Below, in pieces: positions 16,748-25,973 of a DNA stretch of 64,000 nt. A model generated the notes under the pieces. The model saw only the letters and a program-made list of their open reading frames with translations. It was not told where the DNA came from and did no database searches. The stretch lies in NCBI RefSeq assembly GCF_019024285.1, contig NZ_WMKZ01000001.1, positions 310,001 to 374,000 on the forward strand, written 5' to 3'. This stretch comes from Alkalihalobacterium elongatum (lineage in GTDB: Bacteria > Bacillota > Bacilli > Bacillales > Bacillaceae_F). The first letter of the stretch is position 1. Each line of letters starts with the position of its first letter. Both the position numbers and the translations under genes were made by a program.

Positions 16748-18292
16748 CTATTCATCTACAGCAAGCTTCTTTAATGGCTGATCAGCAGGTCCTTCAATTA
16801 CATCTCCTTCTGGAGAAAACCTTGAACCGTGACATGGACAATCCCATGTACGTTCGCCGTCATTCCATTCCACCTCACAACCCATATGCGTACAAGTTGT
16901 ATCTACACAATGAAGTTTTCCATCTTCATCACGGAATGCCCCTGCTTTTTTCCCGTTTACTTTTACGTGTGTCCCTTCTCCGACCTTAACATCTTCAGGG
17001 AACTTATCAATACGTTCAAACTTTCCTTTCACTAACTCTACCGCAACGTCGGCATTCTTTTTTACTAACTCCTTAATACTTGGGTCTGGAACAAAACGTG
17101 ACGGTGTGAAGATGTCTTCATAGAGATGTCGACCTTCTAAAATAAGATCTTTTAACATCATCGCTGCTGCTGTACTGTTGGTCATCCCCCATTTACGATA
17201 CCCAGTTGCTACAAGAATGTTTTCTTTCGTTGAGGTGATAGGTCCAACATACGGGACTTTGTCCAATGTATATAGGTCTTGTGCAGACCAGCGGTAGCGA
17301 ATATCAGTTAAGCCTAAAACATCCTTTCCAAACTGTGCAAGTGCTGCATAATGTTTGATCGTATTAACACCTTTACCTGTTTTATGGCCATCCCCACTTA
17401 ATAGAAGAAGCTCTTCACTTCCAATCGGTGTCGAACGAACAGAACGAGTTGGTGACTCGGAAGTTATATACATTCCACCTGGATAAGGCTGTTCTGATTT
17501 AACAGCGACAATATAAGAGCGTTCTGGATGCATTCTCGCAAAATAAAAACCCATTCCATCATAAAAAGGAAAATGAGAACATGATACAGCGTATTTACAT
17601 GCTATATAATGACCATTTCTCGTAATGATTTTCGGCTGATCTTCCTCTTCTACATTCACTGCTGTCGTATTTTCGTAAATGAGTCCCCCCGCTTTTTGAA
17701 TTTCCTCTACTAGAGGGAGCAAGTACTTAATAGGATGAAATTGCGCCTGATTTCTCATCACTACAGCCTTTTTCATCGGAAGCTGTAAAGGCATCGATTC
17801 GATAAGCCCACCTTGGATGCGTAGTTGTTCATAGGCTTTCGCTTCTTTCTCCAACTTATTTAGTTCCTGCTCTGAATTCGTATAGATGTAAGCATCCTGC
17901 TCTTTAAAATCACAATCAATTTTCAATGAAGTAACTGTATCTTTAATAAAGGCACGCGCTTGATCATTTGCATGATAATATAATTTTGTTTTTTCCTCAC
18001 CGAAATGGCTAATAAATTCGTCATAAATAACTCCATGCTGTGCAGTTACCTTCGCAGTTGTATGTCCTGTCGTTCCGTTTAGGATAACACCAGCATCAAT
18101 TAATGCCACTTTTACTCCTGCTTGACTTAATAAATAAGCTAGAGTAATCCCTGTTATACCAGCACCTACTATACCAACCTCAACTGTAATATTTTCTTTA
18201 AGTGATGAAAAAGAAGGAATCTGTATATCATCACGCCAAAAAGGCTCTGGAAATTTCGGAAAATTATGGTTATCATTGTTATTCATTGTCAT
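16748..18292 (-). CDS. FAD-dependent oxidoreductase with Rieske domain (YhfW-like)
   Basis: A 514-residue fusion. The N-terminal D-amino-acid-oxidase-type flavoprotein has VGIVGAGITGITLAYLL and the second FAD element VALIDA (about 40-75). A C-terminal Rieske [2Fe-2S] domain has CTHMGCEV and CPCHGSRF (about residues 462-495) with both Cys-His pairs. The layout matches B. subtilis YhfW, whose substrate is unknown. The ATG at 18292 follows GGAGG by 6 nt; a TTG further upstream overlaps that site and is not used. Cytosolic and monocistronic. Confidence 0.9.
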   Translation of the reverse strand: MTMNNNDNHNFPKFPEPFWRDDIQIPSFSSLKENITVEVGIVGAGITGITLAYLLSQAGVKVALIDAGVILNGTTGHTTAKVTAQHGVIYDEFISHFGEEKTKLYYHANDQARAFIKDTVTSLKIDCDFKEQDAYIYTNSEQELNKLEKEAKAYEQLRIQGGLIESMPLQLPMKKAVVMRNQAQFHPIKYLLPLVEEIQKAGGLIYENTTAVNVEEEDQPKIITRNGHYIACKYAVSCSHFPFYDGMGFYFARMHPERSYIVAVKSEQPYPGGMYITSESPTRSVRSTPIGSEELLLLSGDGHKTGKGVNTIKHYAALAQFGKDVLGLTDIRYRWSAQDLYTLDKVPYVGPITSTKENILVATGYRKWGMTNSTAAAMMLKDLILEGRHLYEDIFTPSRFVPDPSIKELVKKNADVAVELVKGKFERIDKFPEDVKVGEGTHVKVNGKKAGAFRDEDGKLHCVDTTCTHMGCEVEWNDGERTWDCPCHGSRFSPEGDVIEGPADQPLKKLAVDE

Positions 18293-18428
18293 GTTTTTCC
18301 TCCACAATTGTTTTCCTTATGTTCCCCTAATTAATTGGGAAATATGTGAAGTTTGATTTGGAAATTTTACCATTCACATGATGAGTAGCCTAATATATAG
18401 AATAAAGAAGAAATTGGAGGAAAAATAA

Positions 18429-18776
18429 ATGAGAGAATTAATACTCGTGTACCATGCAAAAAGTGGGGTGTGGAACGGTTTATTGGACTCGATCCATAAA
18501 TGGGCTTCTCCTAGCACGTATCCATGTCAATTATGCGCTATTACCTATGGACATGTCAGTATGAAACGTGAGTGGAAGAAGTACATTGAATCGCTAGACT
18601 TTCCCGTTACCTTTTATCATTTAGATGATCTTCCAAGCGATTATCCTGAAACAAAACTCCCATGCGGATTTCTCCGCACTTCAAATGGGCTTCAGGAACT
18701 AATAAGCAGAGAAGAAATAAATAGCTGTAAAAATGTTAAAGATTTAATTTCTATCGTTAAAAACAAACTCAAATAA
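18429..18776 (+). CDS. Conserved hypothetical protein with CxxC motif
   Basis: An unrecognised 115-residue protein without signal or membrane segments. It opens with a beta strand (RELILVYHAKSG) and has Cys33-Gln-Leu-Cys36 in YPCQLCAITYG, plus two later cysteines. The CxxC after a beta strand could be a redox or metal site. It is divergent from the Rieske flavoprotein gene, which may hint at a redox link. Start ATG with TTGGAGGAAA. Confidence 0.7.
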   Translation: MRELILVYHAKSGVWNGLLDSIHKWASPSTYPCQLCAITYGHVSMKREWKKYIESLDFPVTFYHLDDLPSDYPETKLPCGFLRTSNGLQELISREEINSCKNVKDLISIVKNKLK

Positions 18777-18780
18777 AAAA

Positions 18781-18871
18781 CTGTCCTAATAAACATTCTA
18801 GCCTTAAAACTCTGGGTCGTACTTATTGTAGCAACTCTTGCAGGTTTAAGGACTAGTTACTTAAAGGACAG
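18781..18871 (+). terminator. Long nested hairpin after the CxxC gene
   Basis: CTGTCCT (18781-18787) pairs with AGGACAG (18865-18871); inside, CTAG-CCTTAAA pairs with TTTAAGG-CTAG. About 90 bp in total, resembling the long imperfect hairpins at 23239-23348 and 62120-62231. Confidence 0.5.
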
Positions 18872-18930
18872 CTAGACATTGTGAAATAGACTCTTTATAT
18901 CAAAATTCAATACGAGCAGTGACAAGATAT

Positions 18931-19437
18931 TTAGTTTTCTTCAGGAGTAAACGTTCGCCTTGAAAATTCATCATCTAGCATGAACAAAGCATTGTTGTCG
19001 TTTTGAATTCGCTTCAGCTTTTCAATAATACTATCGAACATCGCTTCTTCCTCCACTTGTTCGTCAAGGAAAAATTTCAAAAATTGAATTGTAGCATGCT
19101 CTCGTTCATCCATCGCAATATCAGAAAGCTTATAAATATTTTTAGTTACTAGTTGTTCATGAGCATACCCATCTTTAAAAACATCTAAAATCGTATCAAA
19201 CTCATTTTTCGGTGTTTCATAGCCTGTAATTATTGCCCTTTTCCCACGATTGTTAATATAATTATAAAATTTCATTGCATGGAATCGCTCTTCCTCTGCT
19301 TGAACTAAGAAGAAATTTGCAAATCCGTCGAGACTTTGTGCAGAGCACCATGCTGCCATTGCCATATATGTATGTGCTGACTCAAATTCAAAATTCATTT
19401 GTTCATTTAATGCGTTTAACATTTTCTCACTTAACAT
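18931..19437 (-). CDS. ftnA: Non-heme ferritin (iron storage)
   Basis: A 168-residue bacterial ferritin subunit. The ferroxidase-site residues are visible in NFEFESAHTYMAMAAWC and QAEEERFHAMKFYNYI, and the Glu of DEREHATIQFLKFF. It oxidises Fe(II) and stores ferric mineral in a 24-subunit shell. Two consecutive ATGs follow AAAGGAGG; the second (19437, 7 nt spacing) is chosen. Monocistronic. Confidence 0.93.
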   Translation of the reverse strand: MLSEKMLNALNEQMNFEFESAHTYMAMAAWCSAQSLDGFANFFLVQAEEERFHAMKFYNYINNRGKRAIITGYETPKNEFDTILDVFKDGYAHEQLVTKNIYKLSDIAMDEREHATIQFLKFFLDEQVEEEAMFDSIIEKLKRIQNDNNALFMLDDEFSRRTFTPEEN

Positions 19438-19522
19438 CATACCGCCTCCTTTATAAGCCATGTTACCCGATGGTTCTTTTATTTACAAGCTATCTAATTC
19501 CCCTGCACCAAAAGAGAATCAA

Positions 19523-19558
19523 AAAAACAGATGGGAGCTTTTAGTCCATCTGTTTTTT
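19523..19558 (-). terminator. Bidirectional terminator
   Basis: AAACAGATGG (19525-19534) pairs with CCATCTGTTT (19546-19555), with T-runs on both strands. It ends the phosphatase gene at 19591. Confidence 0.85.
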
Positions 19559-19590
19559 ATTTGTCTGTTATAGAATGGCTGTTTATTTTT

Positions 19591-20835
19591 TTATGTTTCG
19601 ATTTTGTGTGGAAGTGGTATCAAATTGTTGGTGGTAATTTTTTGCTTTGGAGATATCATAACTGCACAAATATCATCGTTATAGCCTTCAGTTTTAGAGA
19701 TAAACTTTTGCATTACCTCTAAGAATGATTGATTAGTTTCTTTAGAATGAGTGTAGTAACTCATTATTGTATCGATACCTTTTTCTCCATCAGCTCTAAA
19801 TTCGTCAGTCAAGCCATCTGTATACAACAATAAATCCCAGTTTCCATGTAGTTCAACGATACCACAGTGGTTTGGGAGTTCTTTAAAGATACCAAGAGGC
19901 ATAGATCCTCTATCTAATGAGTGTATCCCGCTTTTATTAATAAGAAGTCCAGGTGGGTGGCCTGCATTCATATAGGTAATACTTTGTTTATTTGTATCAA
20001 TTAGTGCATAGATGCCAGTGACAAAAGTAAATAATTCTTCATCGCCTTCGAGCAATTCATTTAACATTCGATTCAACTCACACATAACCTCATAAGGATT
20101 TATCTTTTCACTCATGACTTTCTTTAATGCGGGTGTGATAGCCATTCCTATTAAAGCTGAAGAAACTCCATGTCCCATAACGTCTAGCACGATAACACCA
20201 TATACACCATCTTCAATTTCATACCATGCACAAAGATCGCCTGACAAAAAATGAGATGGAACATAAATACTATCGATAGAAAGTTTAGAATCATCAAGTG
20301 GTTTCATTAAAGTAGATTTTTGAATTTTCCTTGAAAGTTGCAGTTCTCTTTTTGTTTGAGTTTCATACTTTCTTAATTGTGAAAAATATTCTTCAAGTTG
20401 CAATGTACTCCCTATTAAACTAGCAAATGTTTCTAGTTTAGGGATATGGCTCTCATTAAATACATCAGGTTCTGGATCCATTGCACATAACGTTCCAAAC
20501 GTTTTCCCGTCCTCAAGAACAATGGGAACGCCTAAATAAGAACCAATTGTAAACAACGAAGTGACTGGCATATGATTGACAAGAGATGACTGAGCCGTAT
20601 TCTTTATTAATAAAGGCTTATGGTGAGCTACGACCATATTACAGTAAGATTCTTCTAATGGGGCATTAAAGGTAGAAGGAACCGTACATCCACCTTCTTT
20701 ATTAAATACATCTAATATAATAAATCGGTCATTTCTTGTACTAGCAATAAAAAAAGTTTTTGCTGGAATAGTTTCACTCATTAATTGAAAAACATTTCGT
20801 CCTGTTTTTGCAAAGTTTGCTAATTCCGAAGCCAT
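19591..20835 (-). CDS. GAF domain PP2C-type phosphatase (RsbU-like)
   Basis: A 414-residue signalling protein. A GAF sensor domain covers about 15-165 (LGVPIVLEDGKTFGTLCAMD), a short coiled linker follows, and a SpoIIE/RsbU-type PPM phosphatase occupies about 190-410 with metal-site motifs LSGDLCAWY, VLDVMGHGVSSAL, MNAGHPP and YTDGLTDEF. Such enzymes dephosphorylate anti-anti-sigma factors. No RsbV or RsbW gene is nearby. The ATG at 20835 follows GGAGG; a frame start at 20847 overlaps that site. Confidence 0.9.
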   Translation of the reverse strand: MASELANFAKTGRNVFQLMSETIPAKTFFIASTRNDRFIILDVFNKEGGCTVPSTFNAPLEESYCNMVVAHHKPLLIKNTAQSSLVNHMPVTSLFTIGSYLGVPIVLEDGKTFGTLCAMDPEPDVFNESHIPKLETFASLIGSTLQLEEYFSQLRKYETQTKRELQLSRKIQKSTLMKPLDDSKLSIDSIYVPSHFLSGDLCAWYEIEDGVYGVIVLDVMGHGVSSALIGMAITPALKKVMSEKINPYEVMCELNRMLNELLEGDEELFTFVTGIYALIDTNKQSITYMNAGHPPGLLINKSGIHSLDRGSMPLGIFKELPNHCGIVELHGNWDLLLYTDGLTDEFRADGEKGIDTIMSYYTHSKETNQSFLEVMQKFISKTEGYNDDICAVMISPKQKITTNNLIPLPHKIET

Positions 20836-20905
20836 AAAATCCTCCATTATCTTAATTTGTATGTTATCTAACTATAGTATAATTTGTAATATTTTGATAG
20901 TCTCG

Positions 20906-21142
20906 TTAGAAATGTTTTTTTATTGGGAAGGATTTTTCTTCTTGATTGCTCGAAAGAAAATCAGTAAATTTCATAGAAAAAAGTAGTGATGCTATGACTA
21001 ATATGAACAAAATTAATAATGATATTAAACTGGCAATACCATCAATAGCGATGTAAAAATTAGAAATGGAACGATATAACTGAAATGAAAAAAACGACGT
21101 CATTAAAAAGACCAAGTAAAAAATAATTGAACTCCTTCTCAC
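20906..21142 (-). CDS. Small two-helix membrane protein
   Basis: An unrecognised 78-residue protein: basic start (RRSS), hydrophobic helices at about 5-24 and 31-56, and a charged tail. GTG start with AAAGGATGG. No neighbours suggest a function. Confidence 0.55.
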   Translation of the reverse strand: MRRSSIIFYLVFLMTSFFSFQLYRSISNFYIAIDGIASLISLLILFILVIASLLFSMKFTDFLSSNQEEKSFPIKKHF

Positions 21143-21382
21143 AGTACACCATCCTTTAAAAATTATAAACGATAAGCAGGATGACCCCTGCAGTCAATGC
21201 AGGCAAACACCCTCAACTGATGCAGTAAAGCGAGCCAATATTCATCGCTTTCCTCTTTTCTTCGTTTGAAAACGTCACACGCTCTTGTTTGTCTCTCTCT
21301 AAATTTATCTGAAAATTATAAAAATATACACTAAATTATATTTCACTTTAGCAAAATTATTTGCATTTTATAAACATTTCCT

Positions 21383-21405
21383 ATAAAGGTGCCAGGCACC
21401 TTTAT
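21383..21405. repeat. GGTGCCAGGCACC palindrome in gene-free stretch
   Basis: The stretch 21143-21550 holds no gene that I can support. It contains the near-perfect palindrome ATAAAGGTGCC-A-GGCACCTTTAT, a type seen many times in Bacillaceae genomes, and a CCTGCA/TGCAGG hairpin at 21187-21203. Confidence 0.6.
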
Positions 21406-21550
21406 TGCTTTAAAGTCTCTAAGTGATTTGAATTTCTTCTAACATCTGTTCATATACCCTCTTAATCATCCGTTAAAGGTTATTCCGTCATACCATTTAT
21501 TGTTATTTATATAAAAATTCACTAAAATTTAATTGTAGTTAAAATAAAAA

Positions 21551-21575
21551 TGCACGGAAAAAATAAATCCGTGCA
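21551..21575 (-). terminator. Terminator of the sigma/anti-sigma operon
   Basis: TGCACGGA (21551-21558) pairs with TCCGTGCA (21568-21575); on the minus strand the stem is followed by TTTTTATTTT. Confidence 0.85.
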
Positions 21576-21592
21576 CTTTCTAGCAATACTTA

Positions 21593-22648
21593 TTAATGAT
21601 CATCAAATTCTATCACTATATCTAAAACCGCTTCCTCGTTTAACTTTTGAATGTATACTGTTTCTGATTCTCTATCATCCGTATTTATAAATTTATTAAA
21701 TTGCAAGCTTATTCCCTTATCCTGTCTGTCTGTTAATACTCTATAAATTTTGTTCTGGTCTAAACCACCACCGATATAAAGCCCTTCATAAGGGTCTCCT
21801 CCTAAATTACGGATTGTCATTTCATAGTAGTCGTGTTTTTGATTGACAGAATTGTATTGAAAGTCAAAAGAATAATAAACTTCAATAGTAACATGGGTCT
21901 GGACGACTTTTTCTATATAAAATTCGTACTGTTCGTCAACTAGATACGTTTCATCCACAATAAATGTGCTTACACCTTCTATCACTGGTATTTCATCGAT
22001 CAAAAATTCCCATTCACCCGCGTAGTCCCCACCACGGTAGACCGTTACATTTATATCTTTTAGCTGATCGACATCACCTACATATGAAGAACCAAACACC
22101 CCAGCAAGTCTCGTTTCGGAAAGCTGCCTCGTCGGATTTCCACTAAGCATATGATAATAACTACCACGATCACCTACAAAAAAACGCGACTCTTTCAACA
22201 TAAGGTCTTCTTCAGGAACAGCAACAAGATCAATAGGTTCTGGATGTGTTTCAATAAAGCCGAAATAAAGCCTCGTACCGTCAAACATCATTTCAGTAAT
22301 TTCTAGCGTAATGCCGTTACTCGTTGCTGATATATTCATTGGAGTTGTCAATCCTTCTTCACTCAAATGCTGAAGCCCTTCCTCACCTACTAATTGAAAT
22401 ACACTTTCCTTTAGCAACTTTTCCTGTACCCCTTGCTGAACAACAGACTGGAACATCGGCATTGAAATAATCATCACTATAAAGATTGCAGCAGCGACAC
22501 CGAATATTACCTTGTAATTCTTCGATGGTCGTTTTTTCCGTTCTGGCAGTGAATTAAGGGTTTTATTCATACGATCAACGACCGATGTTGGCGGCTCTTT
22601 CACGTTTTGTCGTAATCGTTTTGACAGTTGTTTATCCAGTTCATTCAT
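21593..22648 (-). CDS. DUF4179-type membrane partner (anti-sigma) of ECF sigma
   Basis: A 351-residue single-pass protein: about 45 cytoplasmic residues, one membrane helix at about 46-65 (VIFGVAAAIFIVMIISMPMF), and a large extracytoplasmic beta-rich region resembling DUF4179/DUF5643 proteins. Its start overlaps the end of the sigma gene by 8 nt, the usual arrangement for an anti-sigma factor. There is no zinc-binding HxxxCxxC motif in the cytoplasmic part. The anti-sigma role is inferred from gene order. Confidence 0.82.
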   Translation of the reverse strand: MNELDKQLSKRLRQNVKEPPTSVVDRMNKTLNSLPERKKRPSKNYKVIFGVAAAIFIVMIISMPMFQSVVQQGVQEKLLKESVFQLVGEEGLQHLSEEGLTTPMNISATSNGITLEITEMMFDGTRLYFGFIETHPEPIDLVAVPEEDLMLKESRFFVGDRGSYYHMLSGNPTRQLSETRLAGVFGSSYVGDVDQLKDINVTVYRGGDYAGEWEFLIDEIPVIEGVSTFIVDETYLVDEQYEFYIEKVVQTHVTIEVYYSFDFQYNSVNQKHDYYEMTIRNLGGDPYEGLYIGGGLDQNKIYRVLTDRQDKGISLQFNKFINTDDRESETVYIQKLNEEAVLDIVIEFDDH

Positions 22649-23168
22649 TTGTAGAACACCTCTTTTCGTTAGTTTCTAATAAGGGCATTAATTTCTTTCT
22701 TGCTCGATGTAATCTGCTTTTCACTGTACCCTCTGCTACATTTAATACCTCACTCATCTCGTTAATCGTCCATTGCTCTATATAAAATAGAACGATTACC
22801 ACTCGTAAATCATCTGGAAGTTGTTGTATCACTTCTTCTAATTCAAAATCAGTGGTCATCGTTTCAGAAACCACTTCTCGGTTCCACTCCGTTAACTCGA
22901 CAACACGTTTACGCTCACGAACAATAGAGTAACTTTCATTCATGACAATCCTCATCAACCATGTTTTAAAATATTTCGGTTCTCTTAACGTTGTAATTTT
23001 TTCATACGCTTTCGTTATGGCTTCTGAAAGTGCGTCCTCGCATGCTTCTTTTGAATGGACAATTGTAAGTGCCATACGATACATACTGTTTCGATTTTGT
23101 TCTATTAATTGTACGAATGCTTCTTTATCACCTTGTTGAGCTCTTTTGACTACTTTTACCTCATTCAT
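22641..23168 (-). CDS. ECF-family RNA polymerase sigma factor
   Basis: A 175-residue sigma-70 family protein with only regions 2 and 4. Region 2 is about 20-90 (SMYRMALTIVHSKEACEDALSEA) and region 4 about 110-165 (LPDDLRVVIVLFYIEQWTINEMSEVLNVAEGTVKSRLHRAR). Start ATG with GGAGGGACGC. Cotranscribed with its predicted membrane anti-sigma factor. The upstream DNA has a CGTATA element and a GAACC/GGTTC dyad, which could be part of an autoregulated promoter, but spacing is not typical. Confidence 0.92.
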   Translation of the reverse strand: MNEVKVVKRAQQGDKEAFVQLIEQNRNSMYRMALTIVHSKEACEDALSEAITKAYEKITTLREPKYFKTWLMRIVMNESYSIVRERKRVVELTEWNREVVSETMTTDFELEEVIQQLPDDLRVVIVLFYIEQWTINEMSEVLNVAEGTVKSRLHRARKKLMPLLETNEKRCSTNE

Positions 23169-23238
23169 TGCGTCCCTCCTCTCTTTCTATACGTTAGATG
23201 GGGAACCTGGCGATCTGGTTCACAAAAAAAATAAAAAA

Positions 23239-23348
23239 GGACTGGCCCAATTAAATGTGCATTCCCCTCATCTTCGTGATAGCACCACATGGTCAGGTTA
23301 CTACCTATCCTAAAAATGAGATGAAAGGACACTTATATGAGTCAGCCC
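23239..23348 (-). terminator. Long imperfect hairpin after the MFS gene
   Basis: Read on the minus strand, GGGCTG (23348-23343) pairs with CAGTCC (23244-23239); further in, TCCTTTCATCT pairs with AGATGAGGGGA using G-T wobbles, giving a stem of about 110 nt that ends in a long T-run. It probably terminates the MFS transcript. Confidence 0.55.
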
Positions 23349-23381
23349 ACACCTTGTCTATATAATTTATGGAATAGCTTA

Positions 23382-24608
23382 TTAAGACGCTTTTTTCGGT
23401 TCTAAAACTTTTTTCCCTCGCAAAACAAAACTACTGGCAAATACCATTACAACTAAAGTAACGGTTATTAAGGCGCCGTGCATGAGCCATACCATTTGTG
23501 GCATCGTCATGTGTGAAAGGAGAAATGGAGCAATAAGGAAACCACCAGCAAAACCGAGTGACTTCAACAGCATCCCTACGCCAAAGATACGCCCACGAAT
23601 GTGATTTGCTGTTCGTTGTAAAATTGTCGCATGTAGTGTTGTAAAGGCAGCATCAAAAATTCCTGTAAAAAAGGCAAAGAATAAAATAATCCAAAGGTTT
23701 AACCCAGATAAAAAGATAATAAATCCAGTAGACATTAAAATCGCTGAAATAAAGCATGTAAAATAGATCTTTTGATCTTTGATCCATGGTAACTTAGGTA
23801 ACGTAAATGTCGCTAAGACAGAACCTACACCCCAAACAGCCCAAATCATACCGTAATAAAAGCTCTGCCTTAATGGATCGAGTGTTTCAGCCAATAATGG
23901 AATTCCCATATTGTGAGAGCTTCCCGCAAATGCACCAACTAAAAATACGATATTTACAAACATTAACATTGGTGCGACTAATAAATATGAATAAACTTCT
24001 TTTAAATCGACCCAAACCGATTTTAATTTCTGCGTAATCCCACTTGCTACCTCTACCGTTCGAGTCATCGGCGACTCCCATTTAATACGTAAAAGAACCA
24101 AACCTGCAATTAAATATAAAGTGGCATCTATAAATAACGTTAATTTATAACCAAGAAAATCCGTAATGATGGCTGCAGCTAAAAAGCCTGCGACAAGAGC
24201 AAATGACGTCAATCTCGCAATTAAAGCATTCGTTGGTAGAGTGTTCTTCTCCCCAAAAATTTGTGGGATTTCCGCACTAAAGCTAACCATATAACTACTA
24301 TTCACAAACCCTATTAAAAACGATGCAATAATAATCATTGTAGGATCTGGAAACGGAATGAGAGCCATAATAATACCTGCTCGTAAAAAATTACTAATGA
24401 TCATAATCTTTCTACGGTTAAAACGATCGGCTAAAATACCTGAAAAAAGACTCGACAACACCCCGCCAATCGTCCGAGCGGCCATCGTTGCTGCGAGCCA
24501 AGCCGTACTTCCAGTTGCTGCGTAAATAATAACGTTCAAAACAATTAAATCCATAAACATACCAAAATCGGAAAGGGCTTTCGTATACAAAATCATTTTG
24601 CGATTCAT
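23382..24608 (-). CDS. MFS family transporter
   Basis: A 408-residue major facilitator with about 12 membrane helices. The loop 2-3 motif appears as GILADRFNRRKIMI (about 57-70), and the start TKALSDFGMFMDLIVLNVIIYA resembles the macrolide-efflux-like (MFS_3) branch. Probably an exporter; substrate unknown. Start ATG with AAGAGG. A long hairpin lies downstream. Confidence 0.88.
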   Translation of the reverse strand: MNRKMILYTKALSDFGMFMDLIVLNVIIYAATGSTAWLAATMAARTIGGVLSSLFSGILADRFNRRKIMIISNFLRAGIIMALIPFPDPTMIIIASFLIGFVNSSYMVSFSAEIPQIFGEKNTLPTNALIARLTSFALVAGFLAAAIITDFLGYKLTLFIDATLYLIAGLVLLRIKWESPMTRTVEVASGITQKLKSVWVDLKEVYSYLLVAPMLMFVNIVFLVGAFAGSSHNMGIPLLAETLDPLRQSFYYGMIWAVWGVGSVLATFTLPKLPWIKDQKIYFTCFISAILMSTGFIIFLSGLNLWIILFFAFFTGIFDAAFTTLHATILQRTANHIRGRIFGVGMLLKSLGFAGGFLIAPFLLSHMTMPQMVWLMHGALITVTLVVMVFASSFVLRGKKVLEPKKAS

Positions 24609-24978
24609 GTTGCAACCTCTTATTCTGTTTTTTTATTATATTGTAATCTGCTTATAGTTATTTCGCAATACGAAATTTTAGTAATTTAGAAGACTGTCTT
24701 CGTAGTTGATAATGAATATTTACATTTGGAATTGATACACCTTCAAGGAAAATATTAGGAGAATCCAATAACCAAAACCCGTTTGAGCCACCTTAAAGGT
24801 ATAGATTAGGAAATTGGCACCTTTAACAGTAATTAGTGTTCGAATGGTGGGATATATCTCAAAATCATGGGGTATCAGTAAACGAGCTTATTGAAGGCTA
24901 ACCCTAATGTAGATGAATACGCATTACCGATCAGGTCTCAAATAAAAATCCCTCCCTGTAAGATAAATGTAAAATAAC

Positions 24979-25012
24979 ACAAGTCCTAAACCACAATAGG
25001 TGTAGGACTTGT
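24979..25012 (-). terminator. Terminator of the mhq-like operon
   Basis: ACAAGTCCTA (24979-24988) pairs with TAGGACTTGT (25003-25012). The rest of the gene-free stretch 24609-24978 shows nothing that I can identify. Confidence 0.75.
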
Positions 25013-25027
25013 TTCGCTTCTATTTTA

Positions 25028-25330
25028 TTAATCAAACCGTGTCGTCTGATAGCCATCGATGATCCGTTCAAGTTCCATCGTAAAATTCAACTGCAGTGGA
25101 CCTGGCAGTAGGCTTTCAATTTGCCCGACTTCCTTTAAGCTTTCTGCGTCTTCTAATTCTTTCGGCTGCAGTTCAAGCGTGCGAAACCATTTTTCAAATT
25201 CATCGATGAAATCGTAGAAGTGACGTTCAAATCGCTCCGCATGTTCTGCTCCTTCGTCACCTGAAGTTTGCTGCATCATTCCCCAGTCCGCTAACGCTTC
25301 ATCTAATGCTTCTAACACTTTGTTAAACAT
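25028..25330 (-). CDS. Hypothetical protein in the mhq-like operon
   Basis: An acidic, helical 100-residue protein that I do not recognise. Blocks such as ALADWGMM and FYDFIDEFEKWFRTLELQP suggest a small helical bundle. It is the last gene after an mhqO-like dioxygenase and an mhqD-like hydrolase, 22 bp downstream of the latter, so it is probably cotranscribed. Role unknown. Confidence 0.65.
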   Translation of the reverse strand: MFNKVLEALDEALADWGMMQQTSGDEGAEHAERFERHFYDFIDEFEKWFRTLELQPKELEDAESLKEVGQIESLLPGPLQLNFTMELERIIDGYQTTRFD

Positions 25331-25351
25331 ACAACATCAAGCCGCCTTTTC

Positions 25352-25963
25352 CTATTTGTATTGTACGTCAAACCACTCTTTGGCCAAATCAACTTCCTGT
25401 CTCGTTAATTCGTGGCCACCTTCCCCCCAATGCTCAGTAACCTTTGCATTGGCTTTTCGAAGTTCTTCAATAAGCTCTTTTGTCTCATCAGCTGGAATTA
25501 ATGGATCACGCTTCCCAGCACCCACGAATACCGAAGTTTTACTAAGATCAGGAAGTGCGACACCCCGCAGTGGCACCATCGCATGAAAAAGAATTGCTCC
25601 TTTTAGCGTATGTTCATAATGATACATTAAGCTCGCAGCGATATTGGCTCCATTTGAATAACCGATTGCAACGACTCGCTTACGATCAAAACCGTATTTT
25701 TCAGCCATTTGGTTGATGAATTCATGAAGCTCTTTTGTACGGAATTTTAAATCTTCTTCATCAAATACCCCTTCGCTAAGGCGTCGGAAAAAGCGTGGCA
25801 TTCCGTTTTCCAATACATTTCCTCTTACACCTAAAACTGAACACTGTGGAGCGATAATTTCCGCTAATGGTAATAAGTCGCGCTCGTTTCCACCGGTACC
25901 GTGTAATAGCAATAAAATTGGAGCTTGTTTGTCTGACCCTTCAATAAATACATGTTGCATCAT
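25352..25963 (-). CDS. mhqD: Alpha/beta hydrolase, MhqD-like carboxylesterase
   Basis: A 203-residue hydrolase of the phospholipase/carboxylesterase family. Nucleophile elbow GYSNGA, acid in GKRDPLIP, His in GGHELT, and oxyanion region LLHGTGGNERDLLPLA. It follows a ring-cleaving dioxygenase gene, as in the B. subtilis mhqED operon, which handles methylhydroquinone and catechol stress under MhqR. Two adjacent ATGs follow GGAGG. No MhqR box was recognised upstream of the operon. Confidence 0.88.
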   Translation of the reverse strand: MMQHVFIEGSDKQAPILLLLHGTGGNERDLLPLAEIIAPQCSVLGVRGNVLENGMPRFFRRLSEGVFDEEDLKFRTKELHEFINQMAEKYGFDRKRVVAIGYSNGANIAASLMYHYEHTLKGAILFHAMVPLRGVALPDLSKTSVFVGAGKRDPLIPADETKELIEELRKANAKVTEHWGEGGHELTRQEVDLAKEWFDVQYK

Positions 25964-25973
25964 TATTCCTCCT

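Noticed and set aside
23169-23215. Autoregulated ECF promoter
   Set aside because: A TGAACC and a CGTATA element exist, but the spacing (about 23 bp) does not fit ECF promoters.
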